A stretch of 58,476 bases of DNA from Atopomonas hussainii (GCF_900109735.1 NZ_FOAS01000020.1:1-58476), one strand, 5' to 3'; shown: positions 5,972 through 14,597, counted from the stretch's first letter. Notes: generated by a model from the sequence alone, not told the origin. Translations and numbers: made by a program.

Positions 5972-7642
5972 TCAGGCCTCTTTCAATAAGCCAGCTTCAA
6001 CTGCTAGGCGCGGGAATTTCGTCAGCTCTCGGGCCATGCGCGTTAGTGGATTTTCCCCGTAAGAGTCCCCGACTGTTGGGGATGAGTGGCCCACCATCCA
6101 GTCACCCACCTCTCGGGGGATGCCTACCTCTCGACATAAGGTCTTGAAGGTGTGACGGAAGCCATGCGAAGGGCTAACACTGCTTATCAGGCCTAGCTCT
6201 TTGGTCAGGTACTTTTGCCAGAGCTTCCCAAACGCCGCCCCGTAACCGTTGCGAGCGTTGTAGGGTAGGGCAGGGAACAGCCTCCCGTCTTTGGGCAGGC
6301 TCTGCGCGTACTCAACGAACCCAAGGGCCAGAAGGTCGCCGTGCAGCGGCATGCGTCTATTGCTGTCGGCTGTCTTGGTTGTTTTACCGTCGCTGTCGCT
6401 TATGTCCAGATACCAGCAGGCAGCTTCAGCGTCGTGCTTTACGTCTTTGGTCAGAAGTTGGGCCAGCTCTTCACGCCTTGCGCCTGTATACGCCATAAGC
6501 AGCGGGAGCCAATAAGGCGCTTTGCCATAGTCGGCGCGAGCGGGCGACCACTTGCCATGGAACAAGGCGCTGCCAAGAATCGCCGTGAGTTCTTTGCGGG
6601 TGTAGGTCTTGTCGCTGCGGCTCCTAGTCTCGACTTTGCGGGCTGACTTGGAGAGGCGAGACAGAACGCCTGAAGCTGAGACGGGTTCCTCGGCTATATG
6701 GCCTTGCTGGCGGGCGTGAGATAGCACAGCGGCAAGGCTCTTTAAGCGCTTCTTAACGCTGTGGATGCTCGGAAGGGGTAAGCCCTGAGCCTTTGCTTGT
6801 TCGATGGCTGCGGCAGCGGCGAGGCCTCTTGGAATGCCCTTCACAGGAATCTGGCTCAATGCTTCGTAGAAGCTGAAGACCTTGGCGCGGCTTATCTCTG
6901 TTACGGGGAGGTCGCCGTACAGCTCAACAAAGCGGCGCACAGTGGTGGCGTAGTCGTTGCTGGTGTTGTCGCTGGTGCGCTGGCTGGTTGCAGTGGCTTT
7001 GGTGAATGACGACCAAGCATCAAAGGCTTCAGATAGCTTGGGTGCTTTGGGGGTGGTCGCTTCCAGAGCAAGGGGCTGGCCCGCTGCTGAGGTGTCGGGG
7101 GCTGACCTCCAATCGTCGTGGGCGCGTAGCTCGGCGTATTCGCAGAGCGACACCCAGCTTCGTGCAAATTCAGCTACTAAGGGTGCGTACGTGGGTGAGT
7201 GCTGCGCAGGCATCGGTAGTTTTTGGCGCTGTAGTTCCTCTCTCAGCAAAGGGAGGACGGTGTCTTCAGGCGCTGCCGGTGCCACTGAAGAGAAGGCGAC
7301 GGCGCCACCTTCACTATCACGCGCCAAGAAGGCTTCGATGCTTGAGTGGTCTTGTTGCCAAGTCTCCAGCACATGCTTTTTCCAGCGGTCGGCCAGCTTG
7401 GGGGCGTCTGAGGGAATGAGTAGAACAACGCCTTGGAGCTGGGCTTCGGCGGCAGCGAAGGCAGCCTCACACTTGGCGCTTTCAGCAGCAAAGCGGATGC
7501 GCGCTTCTGAGAAGTCTTTGGTGTGTAGAGAGACCTTCCACTCACGCTTACCAATGAGGCTGCGTAGGCGCTCAGGAACAGCTTTGCGGTAAAGGTAAGT
7601 CCCTGTTTTAGGGCATCTGGTAGGGCTTGGCATGCAGGCCAT
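5972..7642 (-). CDS. int: Tyrosine site-specific integrase
   Basis: The protein has 556 residues from the ATG at 7642, which has AAAGG at 10-nt spacing; an in-frame GTG at 7654 is an alternative. The N-terminus (KTGTYLYRKAVPERLRSLIG, REWKVSLHTKDFSEA) is the DUF6538 type common to integrases of islands in Pseudomonas. A SAM-like core-binding domain spans about 185-330. The catalytic domain shows R389 (YTGARREE), H493/R496 (HGFRHTF), H519 (VGHSS) and the nucleophile Y528 (GDSYGEN). It would catalyse integration and excision at the adjacent tRNA-Ser(CGA) gene, whose 3' end lies 96 bp away. It is transcribed away from the tRNA. Confidence 0.93.
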   Translation of the reverse strand: MACMPSPTRCPKTGTYLYRKAVPERLRSLIGKREWKVSLHTKDFSEARIRFAAESAKCEAAFAAAEAQLQGVVLLIPSDAPKLADRWKKHVLETWQQDHSSIEAFLARDSEGGAVAFSSVAPAAPEDTVLPLLREELQRQKLPMPAQHSPTYAPLVAEFARSWVSLCEYAELRAHDDWRSAPDTSAAGQPLALEATTPKAPKLSEAFDAWSSFTKATATSQRTSDNTSNDYATTVRRFVELYGDLPVTEISRAKVFSFYEALSQIPVKGIPRGLAAAAAIEQAKAQGLPLPSIHSVKKRLKSLAAVLSHARQQGHIAEEPVSASGVLSRLSKSARKVETRSRSDKTYTRKELTAILGSALFHGKWSPARADYGKAPYWLPLLMAYTGARREELAQLLTKDVKHDAEAACWYLDISDSDGKTTKTADSNRRMPLHGDLLALGFVEYAQSLPKDGRLFPALPYNARNGYGAAFGKLWQKYLTKELGLISSVSPSHGFRHTFKTLCREVGIPREVGDWMVGHSSPTVGDSYGENPLTRMARELTKFPRLAVEAGLLKEA

Positions 7643-7694
7643 TTTGTACGACACCTTTGTACGAATTCAAGGGTGCAGCACTGGCCTAGAAATG

Positions 7695-7733
7695 AAAAAG
7701 GCCCGCAAGTTATTGATTTTGCAGGCCTTTCTT
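7695..7733 (-). terminator. Terminator of tRNA-Ser
   Basis: An AAAGGCCCGCAA / TTGCAGGCCTTT stem (11 of 12 pairs) lies immediately downstream of the tRNA 3' end on the minus strand and is followed there by a T run. If the attachment site is inside the tRNA 3' end, this terminator is supplied by the element. Confidence 0.7.
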
Positions 7734-7737
7734 AAAA

Positions 7738-7827
7738 TGGCGGAGAGATAGGGATTTGAACCCTAGGTACGGTTGCCCGTACAACGGATTTCGAATCCGT
7801 CCCGTTCGACCACTCCGGCATCTCTCC
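7738..7827 (-). tRNA. tRNA-Ser (anticodon CGA), integration site of the left element
   Basis: Read on the minus strand it begins GGAGAGATGCCGGAGTGG and ends with CTCTCCGCCA including an encoded CCA. It has a long variable arm typical of class II tRNA-Ser and the anticodon CGA (complement of plus 7791-7793) in loop TTCGAAA. The integrase gene next to its 3' end marks it as the attB target. The second att copy (repeat of the tRNA 3' end) is not present anywhere in 1-7737 and is presumably beyond the IS. Confidence 0.95.
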
Positions 7828-7894
7828 GTGGGCGCGCATCATAGCAGCTTAGGCGTGCGGTGGCACGCGCTAGGCTGATGATTTTGCGGCTTTT

Positions 7895-8605
7895 TTACAG
7901 CGGCACGCCGATGCGGCGGGCGACTTCTTCGTAAGACTCGATCACGTCGCCAAGGCCTTGGCGGAAGCGGTCTTTGTCCATTTTCTTGCGGGTTTCTTTG
8001 TCCCACAGGCGGCAGCCATCCGGGGAGAACTCGTCGCCGAGGACGATCTGGCCGTGGAACACGCCGAATTCCAGTTTGAAGTCGACCAGCAGCAGGCCAG
8101 CCGCGTCGAACAGGGCGCTGAGCACTTGGTTCACTTTCAGCGACAGGGCTTTCATCTCGACCAGTTGCTCGGGCTTGGCCCAGCCGAAGGCTTCGACGTG
8201 CGATTCGTTGATGAAGGGGTCGCCCAAGGCGTCGTTCTTCAAAAACAGCTCGAAGGTGGAGGGCTTCAGCTCAATGCCTTCTTCCAAGCCCAAGCGGCGT
8301 ACCAAGGAGCCGGCGGCGAAGTTACGCACCACGCACTCGACAGGGATCATGTCGAGTTTTTTCACCAAGCATTCGTTGTCGGAGAGCAGGGCGTCGAACT
8401 GAGTCGGTACGCCGGCTTCTTCGAGCTTTTGCATGATGAATGCGTTGAATTTGTTGTTGACCATGCCCTTGCGGTCGAGCTGTTCGACTTTCTTGCCGTC
8501 AAAGGCCGAGGTGTCGTTACGGAACAGCAATACCAAGCGGTCGGCATCATCGGTGGTGTACACGGACTTGGCTTTGCCGCGGTACAGCTCGTTACGTTTT
8601 TCCAT
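7895..8605 (-). CDS. purC: Phosphoribosylaminoimidazole-succinocarboxamide (SAICAR) synthase
   Basis: The protein has 236 residues, the normal PurC length. It condenses CAIR with aspartate using ATP in purine synthesis. Start [20 protein letters not shown] was chosen at 8605 because this is the conserved PurC N-terminus; the upstream in-frame extension is not conserved sequence. Motifs include [26 protein letters not shown] and the C-terminal [13 protein letters not shown] and [11 protein letters not shown]. It follows bamC with a 102-bp gap in the same direction, the arrangement dapA-bamC-purC known from Pseudomonas. Confidence 0.97.
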   Translation of the reverse strand: MEKRNELYRGKAKSVYTTDDADRLVLLFRNDTSAFDGKKVEQLDRKGMVNNKFNAFIMQKLEEAGVPTQFDALLSDNECLVKKLDMIPVECVVRNFAAGSLVRRLGLEEGIELKPSTFELFLKNDALGDPFINESHVEAFGWAKPEQLVEMKALSLKVNQVLSALFDAAGLLLVDFKLEFGVFHGQIVLGDEFSPDGCRLWDKETRKKMDKDRFRQGLGDVIESYEEVARRIGVPL

Positions 8606-8707
8606 GGGAGTTCTCCACAGGGCGGTGAATGGGCAAGGGCCAGACATTGCAGTCTAGCCCTTGCTGAGTCGCTAAAACCTGCGCGCGTTAGGCGCGCAGT
8701 GTTTGGT

Positions 8708-9796
8708 TTAGTACAGGTATTCCTGAATGCGTTGCAGCACTTCGCGGGATACCTCGGCCGGTGCGGCGGTTTCGATGCTCTTTTCCAGGTTGATCTGGAT
8801 GCGCTCGCCGTATTGGCTTAGGCGCAGCTGATAGCGCTCGCCAGGGGTGTTTTCGTCATATTTTTCATCGGACGAGAACGCGCCGCTGAACCAGCCTTTT
8901 TTCTCTTCGGCTTTTTTGCGCGAGCCTTCGGCGATGTTGATGTAGTAGATGCCTTGGGTGCGGTTTAAGTCGTCGACGCGAATGTCGGCTTCTTCCAAGG
9001 CGCGGCCAACGCTGGACCAAGCGCGATTGAAGTCGGTGTCGAGATTCAGCAGCGGCATGCCGTTGCCGTCTTCGCTGTAGCTAACGCGACCGGGGCTGTC
9101 GAACTGTTGGCCTTGCGGACGTTCGCCGCCAGCGAGCAGGGATACCGAGCCGCCGCGTTCTTCGTTACGGGCCAGCGCCAGCATCAGCTCGTCCAGCAGG
9201 GCGCCTTCAAGGCTCGGGCTGGAAGGGGCAGCAGAGATGTGCAGTTCGCTGGTGTTGCGCTGCACGCCAGGCTCGATGCGCACGGCTAAATGCTGGGTCG
9301 GTGAGAGGTTCTGCACGCGGCTATTGAGGCGGCTTTGCAGACCGGCGCTGAGTTGGCTCAGCTGGCTCCAGCTGGCGTCTAGCTCGCCGGTTTGCGGGCG
9401 CTCGCGGGTCAGATTGAAGCCGTTGTCTTCAAAGTACTGACGGGTCGCTGGCCACATTTCGCTGGGCAGGCGCTGGGCAATTACCCAACGGCGCTCGCCT
9501 TGCTTTTGCAGGCTGAATTCGCTGGTGTTTTCTTTCAGGCGCAGCGCAGTGGGGCGCGGCACTTCGTATTCGCCCGGGGTGGTGCTCGGCAGCGGCACAT
9601 GGCTGGGGATGGCCAACAGCGGGTCGAGCGGGCGGGTTTCTACGCCAGCCGGCACTTGCATGACCGGGGCGACGCGGTCTTTTAGGTAGTCGTCGCTGCG
9701 ATCGCGGAAGTAGCCTTTCTCACCGTACAGCCAGCCACATCCTGAGGCGCCGGCTATGGCGACGGTAAGAACAGACAACTTAACAAGGTGCTTCAT
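8708..9796 (-). CDS. bamC: Outer-membrane assembly lipoprotein BamC (NlpB/DapX)
   Basis: The protein has 362 residues. The start at 9796 gives a lipoprotein signal peptide, MKHLVKLSVLTVAIAGASGC, with the lipidated Cys at residue 20. It is followed by the unstructured BamC lasso segment (GWLYGEKGYFRDRSDDYLKD). Two helix-grip domains follow (about 100-210 and 240-350), for example WPATRQYFEDNGF and WSSVGRALEEADI. BamC is a non-essential subunit of the BAM complex that binds BamD at the inner face of the outer membrane. It lies 20 bp after dapA in one operon. Confidence 0.95.
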   Translation of the reverse strand: MKHLVKLSVLTVAIAGASGCGWLYGEKGYFRDRSDDYLKDRVAPVMQVPAGVETRPLDPLLAIPSHVPLPSTTPGEYEVPRPTALRLKENTSEFSLQKQGERRWVIAQRLPSEMWPATRQYFEDNGFNLTRERPQTGELDASWSQLSQLSAGLQSRLNSRVQNLSPTQHLAVRIEPGVQRNTSELHISAAPSSPSLEGALLDELMLALARNEERGGSVSLLAGGERPQGQQFDSPGRVSYSEDGNGMPLLNLDTDFNRAWSSVGRALEEADIRVDDLNRTQGIYYINIAEGSRKKAEEKKGWFSGAFSSDEKYDENTPGERYQLRLSQYGERIQINLEKSIETAAPAEVSREVLQRIQEYLY

Positions 9797-9816
9797 GAAT
9801 TCCCCCAAATCCTTAA

Positions 9817-10698
9817 TTAGGCGATAACGCCGGTCTGACGCATGGCTTGGCGCACGGCTTCGTGGCAGCGCGGGCTGAGCCAAGTCATGGGCAGACGAAT
9901 CCCTTCCTGAATCAGACCCATTTCGTGCAATGCGAACTTGGCCGGAATCGGGTTGGCTTCGATGAACAGGTTTTTGTGCAACGGCATCATTTGGTCGTTC
10001 AGCGCGCGGGCTTTGTCGGCGTCGCCGGCCAGTGCGGCGGCGCACATTTCGCTCATTAAGCGCGGCGCGACGTTGGCGGTGACCGAGATATTGCCTTTGC
10101 CGCCCATCAGCATCAGCTCGACGGCGGTTGGGTCGTCACCGGAGTACACGGCGAAGTCTTTCGGCAGGCGCTCAAGCAGCTCTTTGCCGCGCTCCAGATT
10201 ACCGGTGGCGTCTTTAATGCCGATGATGTTGCTGATCTTGGCTAGACGCTCGGTGGTTTCCGGCAGCATGTCGCAGGCGGTGCGGCCCGGTACGTTGTAG
10301 AGAATCTGCGGAATGGCCACCGCTTCAGCGATGGCGCGGTGGTGCAGGTACAGGCCTTCTTGGGTCGGCTTGTTGTAGTAAGGCGTGACCAGCAGCGCGG
10401 CATCGGCGCCGACTTCTTTGGCCGCTTGCGTCCACTCGATGGCTTCGCGCGTGCAGTTAGCGCCGGTGCCGGCGATGACCGGGATGCGCCCGTTCACCTG
10501 ATCGACCACGCGGCGGATGACTTCTAAGTGTTCGGTGTCGAAGTCCAGCGTGGCGGATTCGCCGGTGGTGCCGACCGCGACAATGGCGTTGGTGCCCTCT
10601 TGCAGGTGGAAGTCCACCAGTTTGTGCAGGGCGTCCATATCCAGACGACCTTGAGCATCCATGGGGGTGACGAGCGCCACCATACTGCCGCAAATCAT
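9817..10698 (-). CDS. dapA: 4-hydroxy-tetrahydrodipicolinate synthase
   Basis: The protein has 293 residues, the usual DapA length. It condenses pyruvate with aspartate semialdehyde in lysine/diaminopimelate synthesis. The Schiff-base lysine is in [11 protein letters not shown] and the catalytic tyrosine in ILYNVPGRT. The conserved [11 protein letters not shown] binds the pyruvate carboxylate. The start at ATG 10698 ([12 protein letters not shown]) matches the Pseudomonas N-terminus; the frame extends 3 codons upstream to a GTG. It heads the dapA-bamC-purC operon. Confidence 0.97.
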   Translation of the reverse strand: MICGSMVALVTPMDAQGRLDMDALHKLVDFHLQEGTNAIVAVGTTGESATLDFDTEHLEVIRRVVDQVNGRIPVIAGTGANCTREAIEWTQAAKEVGADAALLVTPYYNKPTQEGLYLHHRAIAEAVAIPQILYNVPGRTACDMLPETTERLAKISNIIGIKDATGNLERGKELLERLPKDFAVYSGDDPTAVELMLMGGKGNISVTANVAPRLMSEMCAAALAGDADKARALNDQMMPLHKNLFIEANPIPAKFALHEMGLIQEGIRLPMTWLSPRCHEAVRQAMRQTGVIA

Positions 10699-10936
10699 GC
10701 GCACCACTCCTGCGGGGTGTATAAACGAAAGGCGTAATGGTACTGGTCATTAAAGGCTGCCGACAAGCCGCCAAGGGGCGCTGAGTGCTCTGTGGGCGTG
10801 GTTTCTTGTCTGCTACCGTGCTTGTACTAATCCGTAATGTGGCATGCGCCGAGTCGCTGTCGAGTGTGGTAGAGCTCGGCTAGGCTTTTGGGTAACCTTG
10901 CCGGCCTTTTTTATTTCTTTAGCGATTCGCCCCACC

Positions 10937-11494
10937 ATGAGCCAAGAAGCACCGCGTGAGCAGCAACTGTTAATTTCTGTGTTAGGCGACGACCCGCGCA
11001 GCATGGCCAGCGAGCTGTGTCGTTTGTCGTTGGAGGCACGCTGCTCGGTGAGTTCGTCACGCTTAAGCCGTCACGCACAAGCCGGCGCTATGGTGCTACA
11101 AGTGTCAGGCAGCTGGGATGCCTTAGTGCGTCTAGAGAACAACCTCGCCCCGCTGGGCAAGCGTATGGGCTGGCAGGTGTCGGTTTTACGCACCCCGGTC
11201 AACGCCCCGCGCAGTGATGGCCTGCCTTACGTGGTGTATGCCAATGCGGCGTATCGCCCCGATGTGCTGAATGAGCTGTGCCACTTTTTTGCTCTGCACA
11301 ACATCGAGCTAGAAGCGATGACCTGCGACACCTATCAGGCGCCGCACAGCTCGAGCCTGCTGATGACCGCCACGCTGACGGTGAACTTGCCGCAAGGCAT
11401 CCAGATCAGCTGGTTACGTGAGCAATTCCTAGATTTTGCCGACTCGCTGAACCTAGACGCGATCATCGAGCCGTGGCGCCCAACCCATGGCTAA
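10937..11494 (+). CDS. gcvR: Glycine cleavage system regulator-type ACT-domain protein
   Basis: The protein has 185 residues with two ACT domains: about 8-85 (QQLLISVLGDDPRSMASELC) and 95-180 (YRPDVLNELCHFFALHNIEL). GcvR-type proteins sense glycine and modulate the LysR regulator GcvA in enteric bacteria; in Pseudomonas the same gene lies divergent from dapA and before bcp, as here. The ATG at 10937 was chosen because MSQEAP precedes the first ACT strand directly. It is followed after 42 bp by bcp. Confidence 0.88.
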   Translation: MSQEAPREQQLLISVLGDDPRSMASELCRLSLEARCSVSSSRLSRHAQAGAMVLQVSGSWDALVRLENNLAPLGKRMGWQVSVLRTPVNAPRSDGLPYVVYANAAYRPDVLNELCHFFALHNIELEAMTCDTYQAPHSSSLLMTATLTVNLPQGIQISWLREQFLDFADSLNLDAIIEPWRPTHG

Positions 11495-11536
11495 GCCGCT
11501 GTTGATGATTTATTAAGTGCTGACGGAGGACGACCT

Positions 11537-12010
11537 ATGCGCGTACAACTCGATCAAGCCCTGCCGGCTTTTACTGCCCAAGCCACCAGTGGCGTTACGC
11601 TGGATAACGCCGCGCTGGCGGGCAAGCAAGTAGTGGTGTACTTCTACCCCAAAGACAACACCCCGGGTTGCACCACCGAAGGCCAAGGCTTTCGCGACCA
11701 GATCGACGCCTTTGCGGCGGCTAATACGGTGATTTTTGGCGTATCGAAAGACAGCCTGCGCACCCACGAAAACTTTAAGGCCAAGCACAGTTTTCCCTTC
11801 GAGCTGATCAGCGATCCGGACGAAACCTTCTGCCGTCTGTTCGATGTCATCCAGCTGAAAAAGCTCTACGGCCGCGAATACGAAGGTATCGAACGCAGCA
11901 CCTTCTTAATCGATGCTCAAGGCGTGCTGCGCCGTGAGTGGCGCAAGGTCAAAGTCAAAGGCCATGTGGATGAGGTGCTGGCCGCCGCGCAGGCTTTAGC
12001 GAAACACTGA
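11537..12010 (+). CDS. bcp: Thioredoxin-dependent peroxiredoxin (BCP family)
   Basis: The protein has 157 residues. The peroxidatic Cys lies in YPKDNTPGCTTEGQGF. The position five residues later is Gln-Gly rather than the Cys of E. coli Bcp, so there is no intrahelix resolving Cys. It reduces peroxides with thioredoxin. The last three codons and the stop (Ala-Lys-His-stop) lie inside the left end of a MITE that begins at 12000, so the natural 3' end may have been replaced by the insertion. GGAGG-type ribosome-binding site upstream at 11525. Confidence 0.95.
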   Translation: MRVQLDQALPAFTAQATSGVTLDNAALAGKQVVVYFYPKDNTPGCTTEGQGFRDQIDAFAAANTVIFGVSKDSLRTHENFKAKHSFPFELISDPDETFCRLFDVIQLKKLYGREYEGIERSTFLIDAQGVLRREWRKVKVKGHVDEVLAAAQALAKH

Positions 12011-12140
12011 TTTAATGTCTGCACGATTCAATCACTGCGTTGTGCGGTGCTCGCAAGCTCGTCTACCAAGCGGTATGCCTCGCTTGCTGCGCGCCGTACG
12101 CCTTGTGCTTGAACCGTTCGACGATTAAATCAGCGCTTCG
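12000..12140. mobile_element. Palindromic MITE with IS5-like terminal repeats
   Basis: The left end CGAAACACTGATTTAAT (12000-12016) and the right end, reverse-complemented CGAAGCGCTGATTTAAT (12124-12140), match at 15 of 17 positions. They closely resemble the IS ends in this window (GGAAACGCTGATTTATT). The flanks are TTAG (11996-11999) and TTAA (12141-12144), both YTAR and one base apart, as expected for an aged 4-bp target duplication. The interior forms a long imperfect palindrome (for example CACGATTCAATCAC against GAACGGTTCAAGCAC). It has no coding capacity. I infer a non-autonomous element mobilised by an IS5-type transposase. Confidence 0.7.
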
Positions 12141-12163
12141 TTAACCAAGAGCGAGTAATCACG

Positions 12164-13294
12164 TTGCACACTGCGCCCGCCCGCTGGGACATCTTTTGTG
12201 CCGTGGTGGATAACTACGGCGACATTGGCGTGACCTGGCGCTTGGCGCGGCAGTTGGTGGCCGAGCATGGCCAGCAGGTGCGCTTGTGGGTGGATGAGCC
12301 CGCCGCCTTGGCGCACCTGTGGCCAGCCGCTAACCCGCATCTCGAGCAGCAAGTCTTAGCGGGTGTCGATGTATGGCGCTGGGATGCCCAAGCCGAACAG
12401 GCCGAACCGCCGGATGTGGTGATCGAGGCTTTTGCCTGCGAGCTGCCCGCCGCGTATGTGGCGCGCATGGCGGCACAACCCCGCCCACCCTTGTGGCTGA
12501 ACTTGGAATACCTGTCTGCCGAGGATTGGGTGGAAGGCTGTCACGGTTTGCCATCGCCACAGGCAGGGTTAAAAAAACACTTCTTCTTCCCCGGTTTTAC
12601 TGCCAAGACCGGCGGTTTGCTGCGCGAGCAAGGGCTCATGGCCGCGCAGGCAGGGTTTGATCGGCGGGCGTTTTTACAAACTTTAAATGTGCCGCTGGCG
12701 CAGTTAGAGCAAGCGCTGCTGGTGTCACTGTTTGCCTACGCCGATGCGCCGTTGGCGTCTTTGTTAGCCGCCTGGCAGGTCGATAGCGCGCCGGTTATCG
12801 CTTTGTTACCAGCGGGGCGCTTAGTGCCGCTGGCCGCGCAAGCCTTGGGCGTTGAGCAGCTAGCGGTGGGCGATGTGCTGACGCGCGGCGCCTTAACCTT
12901 AGTGGTGCTGCCGTTTTTGCCGCAGGACGATTACGACCAGCTGCTGTGGAGTTGCGACCTGAACTTTGTGCGCGGTGAGGATTCTTTTGTGCGCGCGCAG
13001 TGGGCCGCGGCACCGCTGCTGTGGCATATCTATCGGCAAGCTGACGATGCGCATCTAGACAAGCTGAACGCGTTTCTTGATCGCTACGTGAGCGGGCTTG
13101 CTGCTGAGCAGGCGGCTTTGGTGCGTCAGGTGCAGCTGGCGTGGAACCAACAGACCGACATGCGGCAGAGGTGGCCTGAGCTGCGTAACTCCTTGCCGGT
13201 ACTGCAAAAACATCACGCAGCGTGGCGCGCCGGCCTCATGGCGCAAGAGGATGCCGCATTAAAATTGATGCATTTTTACGCGACTTGGTTATAG
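12164..13294 (+). CDS. earP: EF-P arginine rhamnosyltransferase
   Basis: The protein has 376 residues. EarP transfers rhamnose from dTDP-rhamnose to Arg32 of EF-P. The conserved N-terminal motif is present (WDIFCAVVDNYGDIGVTWRL, with the two catalytic-region Asp), as is the nucleotide-sugar-binding motif RGEDSFVRAQWA near 270. The start is unusual: no ATG is available, and TTG at 12164 (MHTAPARWDIF) is the most plausible, with only a weak AAGAG upstream. The frame is open further upstream into the MITE at 12000-12140, so the insertion may have displaced the original start region. It is followed by efp, its substrate, 42 bp downstream. Confidence 0.95.
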   Translation: MHTAPARWDIFCAVVDNYGDIGVTWRLARQLVAEHGQQVRLWVDEPAALAHLWPAANPHLEQQVLAGVDVWRWDAQAEQAEPPDVVIEAFACELPAAYVARMAAQPRPPLWLNLEYLSAEDWVEGCHGLPSPQAGLKKHFFFPGFTAKTGGLLREQGLMAAQAGFDRRAFLQTLNVPLAQLEQALLVSLFAYADAPLASLLAAWQVDSAPVIALLPAGRLVPLAAQALGVEQLAVGDVLTRGALTLVVLPFLPQDDYDQLLWSCDLNFVRGEDSFVRAQWAAAPLLWHIYRQADDAHLDKLNAFLDRYVSGLAAEQAALVRQVQLAWNQQTDMRQRWPELRNSLPVLQKHHAAWRAGLMAQEDAALKLMHFYATWL

Positions 13295-13336
13295 TGCGCG
13301 GCTTTCCAATCTATTTATTTGTTTCGGATAGTCCGT

Positions 13337-13903
13337 ATGAAAACCGCACAAGAGTTTCGCGCTGGCCAAGTTGCCATGGTCGATGGCAGCCCATGGGTGA
13401 TCCAGAAGGCTGAATTCAACAAGTCTGGCCGTAACGCCGCCGTGGTGAAGATGAAGCTGAAGAACCTGCTCGATGGCCGCGCCACCGAGACAGTGTACAA
13501 AGCCGACGACAAGCTGGAGCCGGTGATCCTTGAGCGTAAGGAAGTGACCTACTCCTACTTCGCTGACCCGATGTTTGTGTTCATGGACCCCGAGTTCAAC
13601 CAGCACGAAGTCGAGAAAGAAGACCTGGGCGATGTAGCCAACTTCATCGAAGACGGCATGAGCGACGTGTGTGAAGCCGTGTTCTACAACGACCGCGTGA
13701 TCTCCATCGAACTGCCGACCACCATCGTGCGTAAAGTGGTGTACACCGAGCCAGCCGCGCGTGGCGATACCTCGGGCAAAGTCATGAAGCTGGCCCGTTT
13801 GGGCAGTGGTTTCGAGCTGCAAGTAGCGGCGTTCATTGAGAACGACGAGCTGATCGAGATCGACACCCGTACCAACGAGTACAAAGGCCGCGCCAAGGGT
13901 TAA
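13337..13903 (+). CDS. efp: Translation elongation factor P, Arg32 type
   Basis: The protein has 188 residues with the three beta-barrel domains of EF-P. It rescues ribosomes stalled at polyproline. The tip of domain I reads [12 protein letters not shown] with Arg at position 32, the residue rhamnosylated by EarP, rather than the Lys modified by EpmA/B in E. coli. This agrees with the earP gene immediately upstream. The start ATG 13337 gives the standard [12 protein letters not shown]-terminus. A strong terminator follows. Confidence 0.97.
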   Translation: MKTAQEFRAGQVAMVDGSPWVIQKAEFNKSGRNAAVVKMKLKNLLDGRATETVYKADDKLEPVILERKEVTYSYFADPMFVFMDPEFNQHEVEKEDLGDVANFIEDGMSDVCEAVFYNDRVISIELPTTIVRKVVYTEPAARGDTSGKVMKLARLGSGFELQVAAFIENDELIEIDTRTNEYKGRAKG

Positions 13904-13928
13904 TTAATCCTCTCGCGTAGCACCAGAA

Positions 13929-13953
13929 AGCCTCGGCATTGCCGGGGCTTTTT
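13929..13953 (+). terminator. Rho-independent terminator of efp
   Basis: AGCCTCGGC-ATT-GCCGGGGCT hairpin followed by a T5 run, 26 bp after the efp stop. Confidence 0.85.
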
Positions 13954-14060
13954 GCTGTTTGGGGTGCCAAGGTGCGATGGCAGAATGGTCATCGACAGGG
14001 CGAATGCCGACAAACGGTGAAAAAATTAGGCTGTGTTTTCTAGATATTGGCCAAAAAGGC

Positions 14061-14245
14061 TTTTCAGTCATCTTGCCGTGGGTATACTCGGGACAGGCCG
14101 CGATAGGAACGCCTTTGCCTATGCGCCTCCCAAGTCTTAGACCGGGAAGCCCAATAAGCATAATAAGAAGCGTGTTTAAGTCGGTCGCACCCTGTGGGTG
14201 TTTTGCCCTCAGGTCATCACATCGCAAGATTTGGAGAGAGTGGTA
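14061..14245 (+). promoter_or_regulatory. Promoter and long 5' leader of the cold-shock gene
   Basis: The 342-bp gap between efp and the csp gene holds a plausible promoter: TTTTCA (14061-14066), a 16-bp spacer and TATACT (14083-14088). This implies a leader of about 150 nt. Within it, CACCC-TGT-GGGTG followed by TTTT (14188-14204) could form a small hairpin. Long structured leaders are typical of cold-inducible csp genes, where they act as RNA thermosensors. Here that role is inference. I see no other gene between 13954 and 14245. Confidence 0.5.
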
Positions 14246-14455
14246 ATGGCTGATCGTGAGATCGGAACCGTAAAATGGTTCAACGACACCAAAGGCTTTG
14301 GTTTTATTTCTCGTGCTGCTGGTCCGGACGTGTTCGTGCACTTCCGCGCCATCCGTGGCGAAGGCCACCGCAGTCTGGCCGAAGGTCAGAAGGTGGAGTT
14401 CTCTGTGACCCAAGGTCAAAAGGGTCTGCAAGCTGAGGACGTTGCCAAGATCTAA
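14246..14455 (+). CDS. Cold-shock domain protein (CspA family)
   Basis: The protein has 69 residues, a single OB-fold. The RNA-binding motifs RNP1 (KGFGFI) and RNP2 (VFVHF) are both present, in [18 protein letters not shown] and [10 protein letters not shown]. Such proteins bind single-stranded nucleic acid and act as RNA chaperones or antiterminators. The ATG at 14246 is preceded by GGAGAG. It is monocistronic with two hairpins downstream. Which member of the family it is (CspA, CapB, CspD) cannot be told. Confidence 0.93.
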   Translation: MADREIGTVKWFNDTKGFGFISRAAGPDVFVHFRAIRGEGHRSLAEGQKVEFSVTQGQKGLQAEDVAKI

Positions 14456-14499
14456 GTCTTGGATACTAGGCACCAGGCATTTTTAACTGGTGCCGCTAA

Positions 14500-14536
14500 A
14501 CACCCTGCTCAAGCTACCTTGTGCAGGGTGTTTTGT
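14500..14536 (+). terminator. Terminator of the cold-shock gene
   Basis: ACACCCTGC pairs with GCAGGGTGT around a 14-nt loop and is followed by TTTTGTTT. A preceding smaller hairpin (GCACCAG / CTGGTGC, 14470-14493) may help. Confidence 0.75.
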
Positions 14537-14597
14537 TTCTGGTTGCGGGCGTTTGGCTTGGTTCTTTTAGCTTGTAGCTAAGCGTATGGCCACTTCA

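Noticed and set aside
5862-6062. A 66-codon plus-strand frame with AGGAG four bases before its ATG
   Set aside because: The ribosome-binding site is good, but almost half the frame overlaps the integrase 3' end on the other strand and I recognise no family. I could not support it as a gene.
7958-8821. Plus-strand open frame of 287 codons opposite purC and bamC
   Set aside because: It is the antisense shadow of two firmly identified genes, with Gln/Ala/Val-rich composition and no ribosome-binding site.
13959-14246. A 95-codon frame between efp and the cold-shock gene
   Set aside because: No ribosome-binding site, odd composition, and it overlaps the likely csp promoter and leader.
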